The position numbers and the translations under genes are program-made. A DNA stretch of 64,000 nucleotides from Epiperipatus broadwayi (taxonomy: Eukaryota; Onychophora; Udeonychophora; Euonychophora; Peripatidae). The notes below the pieces were generated by a model that was not told the DNA's origin, did not search any database, and saw nothing but the letters and a program-made list of their open reading frames with translations. How positions within the stretch are numbered: the stretch's first letter is position 1; each line of letters begins with the position of its first letter. The stretch lies in assembly GCA_028023455.1 (NCBI GenBank), contig JAQFVV010006200.1, forward strand, positions 5,528,506 to 5,592,505. The letters run 5' to 3'. Of the stretch, positions 23,384 to 34,850 are shown piece by piece.

Positions 23384-24690
23384 TCAGATTTTAATCTCTG
23401 AACTCAGTACATAGTCATTAAGATATGTGGGTATTTTTATTTTCCACTTAGTATGCTGTTGTGGATAATGTTCCACCTCACTTGGTGTGTTCTCTCTTAG
23501 TAACTGGTCACTGATGTCTGTTGTGTTGAATAAATTGGGTATTATCTCCTTGCTCTCATTTTTACATAGCTGGTTTATATGTTTGCTAAGTATTTCCCCC
23601 ATTTTTCATTCGAACTATAACTATTTGTTTTGATAGATGATGAATAACTTCTGTCTGGGACCAAAACTTGCTCATATGATTTTTTACCCATACTTTTTCC
23701 TGTGGTTTAAATTTATTAAATTTATAGGTATCAGGTTGATGTTTATTTTTGATTCACAATTGGCACAATGTTTGATAAATTTGTGCACAACTTTCTACCT
23801 AAATACATTTCAGCCAGTGATTTTCTAGATTTGGAACTAGGGGTCACATGTTGATGAAGGAGTGCAGTGAGCACTGCTTTGTATATTTTAATTTTCTCCA
23901 ATTTGTTAATGGAATGCTTTAGGGTTTATATGGCTTTCTCAGCTAGTCCATTAAATTGAGGGTGATAGGGAGTGAGTATGTGTTTAATCCCCCATTCTTG
24001 CATCACTTCTTTGAACTTTGCTGAAGTAAATCCAGTTCCATTATCAGAAACAAACATTTCCAGAAAGCCGTGGTGAGCAAAAATTTCATATAATTTGCTA
24101 AGTGTCACATCTGTGCTGATGTTATTGACTATTTTATAATCAGTCCATGCTAAAAATGTGTCCACTACTACCAAAAATGAATGAGTCTCAAATGGGTCAC
24201 AGTGGTCAATGTATATCCATTGCCATGGCCTTTAGCTTTAGGCCATGGTACAAACTTAGCTGGCAGCACTTTAGTGCATGTTTGATAATTTTTACATTTC
24301 TTAATATGTTTTTAATGTCATTATTAATACTGGGCCACCAGTCACAACTATGAGCTAATGCTTTTGCCCTAATGATGCCTGGATGGCCCTCATGTAACAA
24401 TTTAAGAATTTGGTTTCTACTCTTTAGCAGGATTAGCACTTGATCACCCCTCAGAATACATCCCTTGCATACAGACAACTACTTATGGGCATTCCATAAT
24501 TCTTTATGAAGAAAACTAGGTTGTTGATTTGGCCATCCTTCTCTGATCTGCTTTACCATCCATTGGTAGCCATTGTCTTTGGATGTTCATGCAGGCATTA
24601 TTGTGCTATTGAGGGTTTGACTCTTCAATGAGTTGATATAATTAATTTCTATTTCTTTTTGATATGGTTCAGTTTTCAGCGCTTTATATT
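23384..24690 (-). pseudogene. Ty3/gypsy integrase (pol C-terminal part)
   Basis: Three pieces on the minus strand give an integrase in order. 24206-24478 holds the zinc-binding region (LHEGHPGIIRAKALAHSCDWW, then a Cys-Cys near its end). 23926-24174 holds the DDE core (MVVVDTFLAWTDYK..., FVSDNGTGFTSAKFKEVM, TPYHPQFNGLAEKAI), with the first Asp, the second Asp of SDNG and the final Glu visible. 23384-23602 holds a C-terminal tail with PTYLNDYV. Upstream codons to about 24690 (QIREGWPNQQPS) continue the pre-integrase linker. Frameshifts separate the pieces. RT, RNase H and gag are missing. Confidence 0.8.
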
Positions 24691-24941
24691 TACATTTATA
24701 AGTCATGTTTGTCTAATCGTAGGTGGTTAAAAATAAGACACTGTCTTTCTCCTGTGATGAGTTAAATAAATTTTTACAATTGAATATTTGATTATAACAT
24801 TAGGTACACAATAGACTCAATCCCTGATTTAAGCATGGTCTGTAAGAGTTGGTATATACAGAATGTATGCTCTAAACTTAAGTGATTCATTTAAGTTTTT
24901 TAAACTCTTACTGGCGGGCAACTGCATGGAAATTTATAATA

Positions 24942-25842
24942 CACCTGGGTCTCATTTTATGCAATAGATAAGTTCCACAGAAAACCTGCATTAAAAAAAT
25001 CGCACAAAAATAGACTTAACTTACCTTGAAAAATGGGGGATAGATTCTGTAATTTTCAGTAATTTGCATAAAAGCAAAGCAACAAGGAAAAATTACTTTA
25101 AAATTCGCATTAAAAAAATAAGAAAATAAAGTATGACTAATAAAAAATTTCAATTATTTGAGAAAAATTAATACAAGACAAACTTTTTTTACTTTTTTTT
25201 AAACTACAGTATTTACTTTTACAATTTTCATACATATTTTAATCATTACCTCTATTTGACAATATGCGTTCATTTGTGAACTGGTAAGAAATCAGATTCA
25301 TGATATGATATACAACTAGCCCCACTTTCAGTCTTGTGCTGTGTTAATGGTTTTCTGTTTCTATATTAAAAAAATGAGATGGCAATCAAAACAAAAAGAT
25401 TATACATTATCATTAGAAAGATTATTTTCAGTTTACAAAATCAATAAAATCTTCGTTATTATTTATTTTAAAAATCTAAGATTATTTATTTGTGTTATAT
25501 CTAACAACATACGTTTTAAAAGTTTAAAATTTTTGAATATTTATTGTGATATTTTTATAAGTAAATATAAATCTATTATTATTATTAACTCATTAGAAAA
25601 AGTAGGTTATTTACATAGAAGCTAAGATTCTAAATACAGCTTCAGGCCATATTCACATTAGCTGCTAACATAATATTATATTTTTGAGAAAAAAAGTATT
25701 TTAAGTCAAAATAAGTTATTAATAATTTAAATTTCTTGATATCTAATAAATATAGTGAAATATGAAAGATATTAAGAAGAAACATGAATCGCATAACTTC
25801 AAAATTGCATTAAAATAATCTGCGTAAAATGAGACCCAGGTG
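24942..25842. mobile_element. TA-flanked TIR element (mariner-type MITE)
   Basis: Termini CACCTGGGTCTCATTTTATG and the inverted CGTAAAATGAGACCCAGGTG are each bordered by TA. The subterminal blocks (GCATTAAAA and TTTTAATGC types) are inverted too. The 901-bp body has only a 94-codon open frame (25341-25625) with no recognisable transposase motif, so it is non-autonomous. Confidence 0.8.
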
Positions 25843-26749
25843 TATTTCAGAAATAGCGCATTATCAGAGATTGACTTCCATTTGAATAATTTCAATGTTT
25901 TCGGTGCTCTACAATATAGATTTAGGGTTACTTTTAGGTAATAATTGATTTATATAGTAGAATATGAATTCAAATGCCATTTACTTTTTAAAATTATAAA
26001 AAAAATTTACCTTCTATTTGATTCAGTTACTTTCATTAAAAAAATAATGATTATGATTTGCTTTAAAACACACACACACTAATTAATTGCCTCCCTCCTC
26101 CCCACAAATAGATTTCTTTTATGACAAATTTTTGCTGTATAAAATTGGTTTTTTTGTTTAATTATTACTCAGCATGAATATTCTTTTGATAACTTATATA
26201 ATGAGTCCTGTTAAAATATCTATGTAAAACATTTTGATTTGTGTTTGTTGTGTTTGCAATTATAATTCTATTAGTAAAGTGTGGACATAGAAAGTTTTTT
26301 TTTAAAAAAATATTGCTTGCTTTATTATACGGTTATAAAAAAACGATTTGTTTAAATTTTTAAGTTTAAAAAAAAAAAAAAAAAAAAATTTGCTGAGAAA
26401 TAACTTTTATCCGCCAAGAAAGTTTATGTAAACAGCTACAGGGAACAAAAATAAAGCATGGGATTGAAAATATATATGTATTTGGATCTCCAGATGCTAT
26501 TACGATTTATGTACTGAATAATTGCAGTGATCATTTTACCCAAGAATCCCTAGGACTGGTTTCTCGATCATTAGTCTTAAAAGAAAGATGGTGTGCAATG
26601 TTTCTATATTGCTTTCTGTCTTAATCAAAGCCCATGACTTAAAATTCAAACACCCTAAATCTAAATCTAGATTTACAGGAAAGGGTAATGAAAGCATATG
26701 TTTAGTTAATAAATTTATATAACATTAAGATGTGAATTCTTTTATTTAA
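25843..26749. other. AT-rich spacer
   Basis: No gene. It contains an uninterrupted A tract of about 21 bases at 26368-26388. Confidence 0.5.
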
Positions 26750-27060
26750 GGATATCAAAAAATTAAAGGCATTTGATATGTGGGGTTAGAGAAGAATAGA
26801 AGAAATTAGCTTGATGGGGAAAAAATTGAATACTGGAGTTTTGAAAATTCTGAGGAAGCTAAGATCACTAATATGCGAACGATTGTAGTGAGAAGATTGT
26901 ATTGGATAAGACATGTTTCCGAGATATTAATGATAAGTGTTCTAGAAAGAAAATCAATAGTAAATGCTTAAGAGGCAGGCACTGTTTTACACTTGAGGGT
27001 CCTTTACCTATGGGCACAGATATTCAAAGTTATGCTAGATTGAAAAGGTGACTGAAGATC
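26750..27060 (+). pseudogene. LINE ORF2 C-terminal remnant
   Basis: The plus strand reads KAFDMWG, stop, RRIEEIS, and further on RRLYWIRHV. This fits the widespread LINE C-terminal signature of a FEMWxYRRM block followed by RRLxWLGHV. Several stops and indels are present. Confidence 0.45.
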
Positions 27061-27995
27061 AACTAATCTGGATTCAGTATTGAATGATAAAATGTTTTAA
27101 ATCAAATTAACTTGTTTTTGTTATTTCATAATTAGGTACAAAAAACTTTAATCTTTTTGTCAAAAAATGCCAAAGACTATTATTTTTCTAATAAAAATTG
27201 GTTTATATATATATATCCCATCTCTTTCTCCATGATATTAACTTATACTATCTTCTGAAGAAATACAAGTTATAATGATAATTCAAGGTGGGGGTCACCT
27301 AATTTTCAACATGTTGGGAATTGTTGAACACTAGAGTCAAAATTAAGTCTCAAACAGTTCATTAGTAATTAATATATATTTTTATTAGGTTTATACATGT
27401 GTGTACATATTCCTGGCATGTCCACAACCTAAGTTCAAATCTTAGGTTGATCATTTTTTAGATTAGTAGTCAGCTTAGGATTTTTTTTTATGCAGTTACA
27501 AATCCTACAGTTCATTCATCTTTATTGTTCAATTACTGATAAATATATTTATCTATTCTTAGTGGTTAGCAACCAGAAAAATGTTTAAACCTCTCTGCCT
27601 GGTAGTTGATTAACCTGATGAATAATGCCTTCATCACTGTTTCTTTTTATGTGCATGCGTGTGAAAGAGGGGATGATGAACTTTATTTACAGTAAGCTAT
27701 TTAAAGATTCTATTTTCCCCCTATACACATGAGATAAATCAAATATCATTTACAATGCATATACAAAATACATATTATAATAAATCTATATTACGTATCA
27801 GCCACTATATTGTAGTAGAATAGTCAGGCATTGGAATATCTATATTTTGATTGAAAATCATTACCTCACCATCCTCATTCACTTTCCAATAATTGCCTTT
27901 CATAACTCAATAGCAAGCCAAAATTGTATAAATTATAATCACTCATTGGTTATTCTATATGATGAAAAATTTTCTTAAAAACAAATACTACACCA
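27061..27995. other. AT-rich spacer
   Basis: Nothing recognised. Confidence 0.5.
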
Positions 27996-28276
27996 TATTC
28001 ATCATCAACAACAACCATTATCAATCGACTGCTTCTCCAATCTTTGGCTTCTCTTCTCCACATAACCCCTGCATACTTTCTTATTTCATCCATCCATCTC
28101 ACATGTGGTCTCTTCCTAAGTCTTTTACAATCTCTTGGAATCCAGTTTAAGATTTCAATTGTCCATCTATTATCATCTCTTCTAGTAATATGTCTAACCC
28201 AACTCCACTCCAGTCTCTTAATTTTTTCAATGAGGTCAGTAACACCTATTTGTTCTCTTACCCATATATTGCATTT

Positions 28277-28600
28277 TCAATCTCTTCTTGTTACTCCCAA
28301 CATGCATCTTTCCATACTTCTTTGAGTCATCTGAAGTCTCTGTATTGCTCTTCTATTAAGTGTCCAAGTCTCAGATCCATAAGTAAAAACTGGTAAAACA
28401 CATTTATTAAAAACCTTCCTTTTCAAACACATAGGCATATGTCCTTTTAGTATCAAGTTATTTCTACCAAAAGCACTCCAACCAAGTTTAATTCTATGAT
28501 TAATTTCATCCATTATGTTTTCATCTGTATTAATAATCTGACCAAGATATTTGTATCTGTTAACTTCTTCTAACTCATCATAATCAATCTTTATTTTCAT
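28277..28600 (-). pseudogene. RTE reverse transcriptase, thumb and C-terminal part
   Basis: Reads YKYLGQIINTDENIMDEI, FGRNNLILKG, VFTYGSETWTLNRRAIQRL and so on. These are standard post-palm blocks of RTE ORF2. A stop codon after GVTRRD ends the frame where copy 2 continues. Similarity to the C-terminus continues to about 28010 in shifted frames. Confidence 0.8.
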
Positions 28601-28784
28601 ATTTTGAGAAAATCCATTAAATATTACTTTAGTCTTTTTAACATTTATCTTTAGTTCTACTTTCCTACTTTCATCTTATAACTCCTGCAACATTTCTTGC
28701 AGCTTTAAAGCATTATTTGTAAAAACAACTACATCATCTATAAAATCTAAATGACTTATATAATTTCCATTCACTTTCACTCCT

Positions 28785-29255
28785 TTAGCTTCCCATTTTT
28801 AATCCATAAAATACTTCTTGCAGCACTGCTGTAAAAAGTTTTGGAGACATGGAGTCACCCTGTCTTGCACCCTTCTCAATGTTGACTTTCCTAGTATCAT
28901 TATGTAATCTAATTGTTGCTGTTGCATTTTTATAAATATTCTTTAAAATATGACAATATCTTGGATCTATACCTTGATGATCTAATGCTTTAATCACTGA
29001 AGAAATGTTTATAGAATCAAATGCCTTTTCATAATCTACAAATCCAAAGCATAATGGCAACTCATATTCATTTGTCCTTTCTATAACTTCTCTCAATACC
29101 TGGATGTGATCTACTGTACTAAAACTACTTTTAAATCCAGCTTGTTCTCTTGGTTGTGAAAATCCAATGTTCTCTGTAGACGAGTTGTAATTATTTTGGT
29201 AAAATTTTTGTTTAAAACTGATAAAAGGCTGATAGGTCTGTATCTTCTTTATCAC
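28785..29255 (-). pseudogene. RTE reverse transcriptase, palm N-terminal half
   Basis: Contains EQAGFKSSFSTVDHIQVL, then FVDYEKAFDSI (motif A with the first catalytic Asp), TIRLHNDTRKVNIEKG and ARQGDSMSPKLFT (motif B). It ends at a frameshift just before the catalytic ADD block, which appears in another frame near 28690-28760 in mutated form. The Arg-Gln-Gly-Asp motif B is intact. Confidence 0.8.
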
Positions 29256-29340
29256 CTTTTTTAAATATTAATATTAATACTGCATTCTTCCAATCATCTG
29301 ATACATCTTTATCATTTAGACATTTGGTACACCATATTAT

Positions 29341-30030
29341 AAAATTATATTTATATGAAAAGTGGAATTTACCCAAGTGAATTTTTCTTCCTGATTTTCC
29401 AAATTTTGTTTATCAAAAGAAATAATAACTTTATGAATGAAAGTAATGTCAATGTTAGTGAAGCAAATTATTTTGCTAAGACTAACCCAGAAATTTTTAA
29501 TATTATTGAATAAATAGGTTAATCTGTTAATCAATAGATTTATTCCAGAGTGCAGTTGTAATTACCTTAAGGAACTGATTGCTTTGAACAGAGGAACTTT
29601 TACATCAAAAGGCTTTACATTATTAGAATATTATAGCAATAAGTAGAATGAGACAGATGAAAAATATATATCCTTCTGAAAGACAAAGGTCTTTCAAATA
29701 GTTTCTTGCAGTGAAATAGAGAATATGATAATCTTCATCAACTTGTTAAATGATGGGTAGTCAGAAGAAGCAGTATTAGAATAAAACCAGTAAATTAAAA
29801 GATATAAACTTTAATTTAAAATAGATATGGCATTGGGTTTTTTTATTATCATGGCAGATAAATAAGATTGGCTGAGTCTGAACCACCTGTCCTGCAAAGA
29901 TTCAATGTTTCATCAATGTAGCAATGAATCAAATATTATAAAAGTTGTAGACAACCTTTGGAACATCTGTTATCACTTTAATTTGTTTCACATTATTTAC
30001 ATGCTGCTATTGTTTATTATATATATATAA
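29341..30030. other. AT-rich spacer
   Basis: Nothing recognised. Confidence 0.5.
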
Positions 30031-30295
30031 ACGATTTGAACTCAGACTTTCAAGATCCCTACATCTACTCACGGCATCTTATATAATCAATACACATTAC
30101 CACATACATGTAAAAAAGATAAATGATCTCTAATATACGTTTTTTTTTGTGCTGAACCAGCACTCATCAGTTGGTTCATATCATCATCTCTCATACAAAT
30201 GTATAATCAGTGTTTACTTTATAGAAAATCTTCAAACTTTAATGGACAGGCTTCAATCTTCGCCACTCTCCAACTCTTCAGCCATCTATATCATA
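30031..30295 (-). mobile_element. Family A repeat, left arm
   Basis: Starts with the family end (GATTTGAACTCAGACTTTCA), passes the ribozyme and ends in the GGACAGGCTTCAATC block. The opposite arm is missing. The left side borders a (TA)n tract. Confidence 0.7.
30130..30176 (-). ncRNA. Hammerhead ribozyme, family A, catalytic box lost
   Basis: CTGATGA (complement of 30164-30170) and the hairpin GTGCTG-GTT-CAGCAC are perfect, but GAAA has become a run of A. G12 is gone, so it is inactive. Confidence 0.55.
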
Positions 30296-30946
30296 TACAA
30301 TATACTTGTATTTAAATATTATGTATGTATAATTAACATGGTTGACATTTTAAAGATTCATTTGCTGATATTGGAAAAAAGCTATACCACTAGATTTCAA
30401 AATACATTTAAACATTAATTATAAATGAGATTTGGCACATGCTTAGAAAAATAGAAAAGTTTGTTGTTTTTTATTTTAAAGAAAAATTACCATGCATCTA
30501 TGTATAGAATATTACATATATAGCTGAGTTTCATTAATCCTTATATGGCCAAACTTCATAATTACTTGAAAGACAACTTTGCAAAATGTAATTTTTATAT
30601 ATATAGTCTTTAGTTTAAATGATAATTTCTTTCCGGTATAATTTTTTAACATAATAAAAAAAAAAAATTATAGAAGCTATAAATTTATTTAAAGAAATCA
30701 AAAAACAAAACTTATTTTTTATATTAAAAAGAATAATTATATGCCCTCCCGCTATTGACAAATTACAATTTTTCTAATATATATATATATTATTCTTATT
30801 AAATAAAAACATTTTCAAATGATCGTTTTTAAAAAAAGATGAAAATTTAAAAAAAAAAAAGTTTTTGGCAATCATTTTTATTTGACAAATTGGGGAGAAA
30901 TGTTACCATTTTTTTTTATAAATTCCTTGAGTCTCAAAAGAGATTG
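30296..30946. other. AT-rich spacer
   Basis: Nothing recognised. Confidence 0.45.
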
Positions 30947-30949
30947 AGT

Positions 30950-31100
30950 CTTTAGGCTTGTTATTAATTCTTTGACTAATTATAAAGGTTGCTCTTATTA
31001 GTTGTATATGTTATATAATACAGTTCTGAAGAAAACTGTTTAACAGTCGAAACTTTAAGCTGTTTATAAGTTTGAAAAATAAAGTGGTTGTATGGAGAGC
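30950..31100 (+). repeat. PLE-type untranslated region with hammerhead-like hairpin
   Basis: CTGAAGA (31025-31031), a perfect hairpin ACTGT-TTA-ACAGT, then C-GAAA, followed by sequence ending in AATAAAGTGG. This arrangement is common in PLE untranslated regions. Two unpaired A on one side and one C on the other make stem II off-register for a standard hammerhead. Confidence 0.45.
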
Positions 31101-31930
31101 ATAAAAGAAGTGTTTTTATTATTTATATTATAGCATTTCAGAATATGTCTAATGTTGTTTGTAGTTTTTTTTATATAAGGAATACAAGCTCAAATAGTTG
31201 TTGTTTTTCTTGTTTGGATCTGAATTTAGGCTTTACTTATGATTCCATTACTGTAACCATAAACCAAAAACTTTTGTTTATGTGATTAGTTCCTCTAAGT
31301 ATCATTTATATGAAAAATTAATCGCACTAATTGAATTTTTGTTACAGAAAAGATCTAAGCTGAGTAATAATGAGATGAATTTTTTTTTTTTAGTATTTAT
31401 ATGTATGTGTATTTTATTGAAAATAGAAAAAGACAACAAATTATTTTGTTCTGTTTGGGAACCCTTGATGAATTTATCAAGAAATGAAGTTTTGCATCAA
31501 TTTCTATATCCATTGTGAAGTTAATATGAGGTGGATGCTATTTGTGTATGAGACTAAAATCAAATCATAGAGCTTATCTCTGCGATATTGCCAAACAACG
31601 AATGTGACTACTATCATGTCTTCTATATATATATGAGCTAAATAAAAGGTTTTAAAGATGCTGATTCTAAAACACAATTTTTTATGAATTCCATAAATAA
31701 ATCAGCAAGCACCCATGAGATAAAAAAAAAAAAAAAACTCTTATCAGAATACTGAAAAAAGCATTCCCAAAGGCAATGTTTAGTTAAGATAATAATAGTT
31801 TGGCTAAGCATATTGCAATGTTGTATTTAAACTTAATCGATCAGAATATTTGTAAACTAAAAAACAGAGTTGAAATTAATTAGTATATTATTTGTTCCAT
31901 CCTTTAAACTTTTTAATATAAAAACAAAAT
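31101..31930. other. AT-rich spacer
   Basis: Nothing recognised. Short open frames at 31088-31518 look like chance. Confidence 0.45.
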
Positions 31931-32295
31931 GTAATATTTACTAAGGCTGTAACCTTTAGGAATAAGCGTCTGAAAAATTCGATGGTAGGGACCTCTACAG
32001 GTCTTAAACACAAGCTTACGCTATGAAGAAAAGAGGGAATCCTCTTTACTTCAACCTACTTTTATATATGAATAGGTGAAGCTGAAGTGGTTAGATCTAA
32101 GAGTGCGAAGCTATTCATACTTCACCAATTAAGTCCACAATTCTTATAATACATTAATACTCGCGAAATCTTACGATTTACTACGAGTCAATGGAAAGAT
32201 CTTATAGTAAGAAATCTATTACGATAATTTAAAGTTGTAATTATAAATTTTATTAAACGCTTATTCCTAAAGGTTACAGCCTTAGTAAATATTAC
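31931..32295. mobile_element. Family D MITE with perfect 39-bp TIRs
   Basis: 31931-31969 and 32257-32295 are exact inverted copies (outer part GTAATATTTACTAAGGCTGT). The 365-bp element has no coding capacity. Left-end sequence (GTCTGAAAAATTCGATGG, CAGGTCTTAAACACAAGC) recurs at 7.4, 10.1 and 12.1 kb, so those are fragments of the same family. Confidence 0.85.
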
Positions 32296-32332
32296 TTAAT
32301 ATAATAATGTGCGTTTAATAAAATTTATAATT
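32239..32332. repeat. Second inverted pair across the MITE right end
   Basis: AATTATAAATTTTATTAAACGC (32239-32260) is mirrored at 32311-32332, bracketing the right TIR. The MITE end therefore sits inside a 94-base hairpin that extends outside the element. Confidence 0.8.
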
Positions 32333-33469
32333 AAAAACAAAATGTGTAGATTTTTTTATGTGTGTATTATATATACACACATGTGAATATTATATATATT
32401 TGGCTATGTATTAGCAAACTCATAAATTAAATAATATTTTACTTGCTACGCTTCACAATCTGGTAGTTACACTTATTATTTATAATTTTATTTAGTCTTT
32501 GCATTTCTATTATTAGCCATCTTACTGGATAGTTAAAGTATATTCAATAAATTTAATTTATTATTATAATATTATTTCAACACATATTCTCTCCAAAGAA
32601 TATTTCTAAATAAACCAAATAACTTGTTTATTTAGTCTTAAATATATTTTAATTATATATCAACAATTAGTTTTAAAATCGTTGGAAGATATTTAATAAA
32701 TTTGAAATGAATTTATTAAATATAGTATTTTCAATTTTAAAATGTTTATTTTTTATTTTTGTTAGTTTTACACTGCCCTCTAGGGAAGATATTCATAAAC
32801 CATTTTTAAAATCACTATTAAAATACCTGTTGGAACGAGGAAAAACTTGTTGATTCGACGATCTCCGTAAACATAGTTATTTAATTATTATGAAATAATT
32901 CAGACATATATCATTGCAAGAATCTAATAATAATATATAAAAACACAGTTTATTTCTTTCTTTCTAATAATTATTCTTTAATTTTATTAATTAATGATTA
33001 GGCGAATTCGCTATGTTTTTTTGTTTTTTTTGTTTTTTAAAAGATGTTTTGTAAAAATTATATAATATATACTGTCTTTATATAGCATACGTAACTTATT
33101 TTAATGATGTAATATATACATTATAATATTGATCTCAACACTAGAAGTTATTAAAGTTTACGAAGTACTTTAGCTTCAAATATGTAATTCTCTATGGATT
33201 GCATTAATGATGACGTACTATTGCTTGGTTAGAGAACTCAAACATTTGAACTTATCTTAATTAAAAGAATGACAGCAATGCAAATTATTGCCTAAAATGA
33301 TCAATATTGTTTTTGATCGCATATGTTTTCTTATCTCAACTTGCTTTGAGACAAGAAATTCAATTTACATCCTTACAGTAATTTTAAAAATTATTGCCAA
33401 GAATTTTTAACAAAAAAATAAAATTTGAATATTTAAGTTTTCTATTAGTTATAGTTTTTCAAGTTTAAA
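32333..33469. other. AT-rich spacer
   Basis: No gene recognised. From about 32830 CpG becomes slightly more frequent towards the island that follows. Confidence 0.45.
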
Positions 33470-33613
33470 AAATAAGGGCCGGAGGTCATTCTTAAGGAAA
33501 CGTATGCTTCCGCCGTAATATTATTCAGTCATGCCCTGATAATTCAAAACATTAAAAGAAGGGAGTAGTTTTTTTATCCGCGTCAAAAACACTGTTATTA
33601 TCTGCTTCGTTTC

Positions 33614-33684
33614 ATGGCGGGAAACAAATTGAATAAATTTGAAAGTCAGCATCAATTCTATTCCGGATCGTTGGATGCGACAAG
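33614..33684 (+). CDS. Candidate first coding exon of an unidentified host gene
   Basis: An ATG in good context (TTCATGG) opens 23 codons beginning MAGNKLNKFESQHQF and ends with two bases of a split codon at ACAAG^GTACCT, a fair splice donor. The run has four CpG in 71 bases and lies in the CpG-retaining island. I do not recognise the protein, and no matching downstream exon is visible in the window. It could be chance. Confidence 0.3.
33616..33624 (-). promoter_or_regulatory. E2F-like site
   Basis: GGCGGGAAA is the complement of TTTCCCGCC, the classic E2F/DP consensus. It overlaps the candidate start codon. Confidence 0.35.
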
Positions 33685-34502
33685 GTACCTTCTCTGACAT
33701 TAGTCACTTAAATTGTCAGCATTTAACAAAAACTTCGATTAGAAGCTGTAAAGGCTAAAAAAAAAAAAACCCTCATCTGAAGCCCCCGAGTTCTACCACC
33801 AACTACTAATGTTTATCGAAAGTTGAAATATGTACAATGCTGTTTAGGATAAATATACTAAAACCTCAGCGGCCTTGACAATTTGTCCAACTGTTTAAAA
33901 ACGTAGATAACATTTCAGAGCAGTAAGAGAAAGGTTCTGAATGAATTTTTCTACTGAACCCAGCCGAGTATTCGATCATTGTCAAATATTTTTTCAACTT
34001 ATATAGAAAAGATGAACTTGAGAATCAACGAAGCGCGACCGTTCCGGTTTGTCAAAAGAAAATTATCGCCAATAAATTAAGCCCCATCCAAAACGTTTCA
34101 TTCGTGTCTGGGAACAATACCAGTTTGGCATATAATGAAGTGGTTAACTTGTCGGACCCGTCACTTTACACTCACAAAACGTCTTCCTTAATAATGTAAA
34201 CCTTAAAATGTCACAAATATAATTAAGAACAATACCTGACTAATTAATGTCTGAACAATTTGTGAAAGTAATAAGGACTTAAAAGGTAATAAAATTCAGT
34301 TTAACAAGTGCTTTTTGCGAATCACTTAAAATTGTTTAAATAATATGAAGATAACTGTGTATGTCTGTCACTGGAATAGATATGGGGGGGGGGGGTTAAG
34401 TATTTATGAATAAGAATATTAGTATTATTATCACTTTTTAATTAAGTTAGTTTATAAGAAATTCTATCCGTGATAGGGAGAGGGGAAAGGATTCGGCCTA
34501 AA

Positions 34503-34511
34503 GCGCGAAAA
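34503..34511 (-). promoter_or_regulatory. Second E2F-like site
   Basis: GCGCGAAAA is the complement of TTTTCGCGC, another E2F-type match within the same island. Confidence 0.3.
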
Positions 34512-34531
34512 TGCAGCAAATCCATTTATTT

Positions 34532-34562
34532 GGTACGCAAATGTGTGCGCATTTGCGTTTAT
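34532..34562. repeat. Short GC-containing inverted repeat
   Basis: ACGCAAATG and CATTTGCGT form a 9-bp inverted pair around TGTGCG. It could be a dimeric factor site in the island. Confidence 0.5.
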
Positions 34563-34749
34563 GAATATCAGTAGTAGTAGTTGCAAATGAATATGGTCAT
34601 TTACACCCCCCCCCCCCAAGATAAAAAATAAAGATAGCAATATTGAGATGAATTTTCACTTGACTTTTCAAATCAATTTATGAACCAGAAAGATGTCCAC
34701 AAATTCATAATTTTATTTATTTGATATTTCCTGTTTATATATATATATT

Positions 34750-34850
34750 GTAATGCTGTGTATCAGTAGAATGAGATAGTGTGGATAGTTGAAAGGTGCT
34801 TGACAGTCTGTGTTCAAATCCTCTATATTTACAATTAAATTCCAACTATA
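34750..34850 (+). mobile_element. Family A distal end fragment
   Basis: Runs from GCTGTGTATCAGTAGAATGA to CCAACTATATGAAGAATGC, matching the outer end at 55.99-56.12 kb. It starts directly after a (TA)n tract and lacks the ribozyme. Confidence 0.65.

Larger units (their letters stand above)
28000..29340 (-). mobile_element. RTE-type LINE, copy 1 (5' truncated)
   Basis: This minus-strand copy is closely similar to the 42.1-44.9 kb element from its 3' tail (a run rich in ATCATCAAC at about 27998-28025) to just upstream of the RT domain, where it stops at about 29340. 5' truncation is usual for LINE insertions. It carries more stops and indels than copy 2. Confidence 0.85.
33470..34620. other. 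CpG-retaining, GC-richer island (candidate promoter)
   Basis: Composition changes abruptly: CG dinucleotides (CCGG, CGCG, CCGCC, GCGCGACC) are frequent here and scarce elsewhere. It holds no transposon signature, a candidate first coding exon, two E2F-like sites, a run of 12 G (34384-34395) and a run of 12 C (34606-34617). This is the part of the window most like unmethylated host regulatory DNA. Confidence 0.5.

Noticed and set aside
28044-28396. Plus-strand serine/leucine-rich frames
   Set aside because: Antisense of the RTE C-terminus.
31088-31518. Two consecutive plus-strand frames as a small gene pair
   Set aside because: AT-biased, no motif, and following a PLE-type untranslated region; chance is sufficient.
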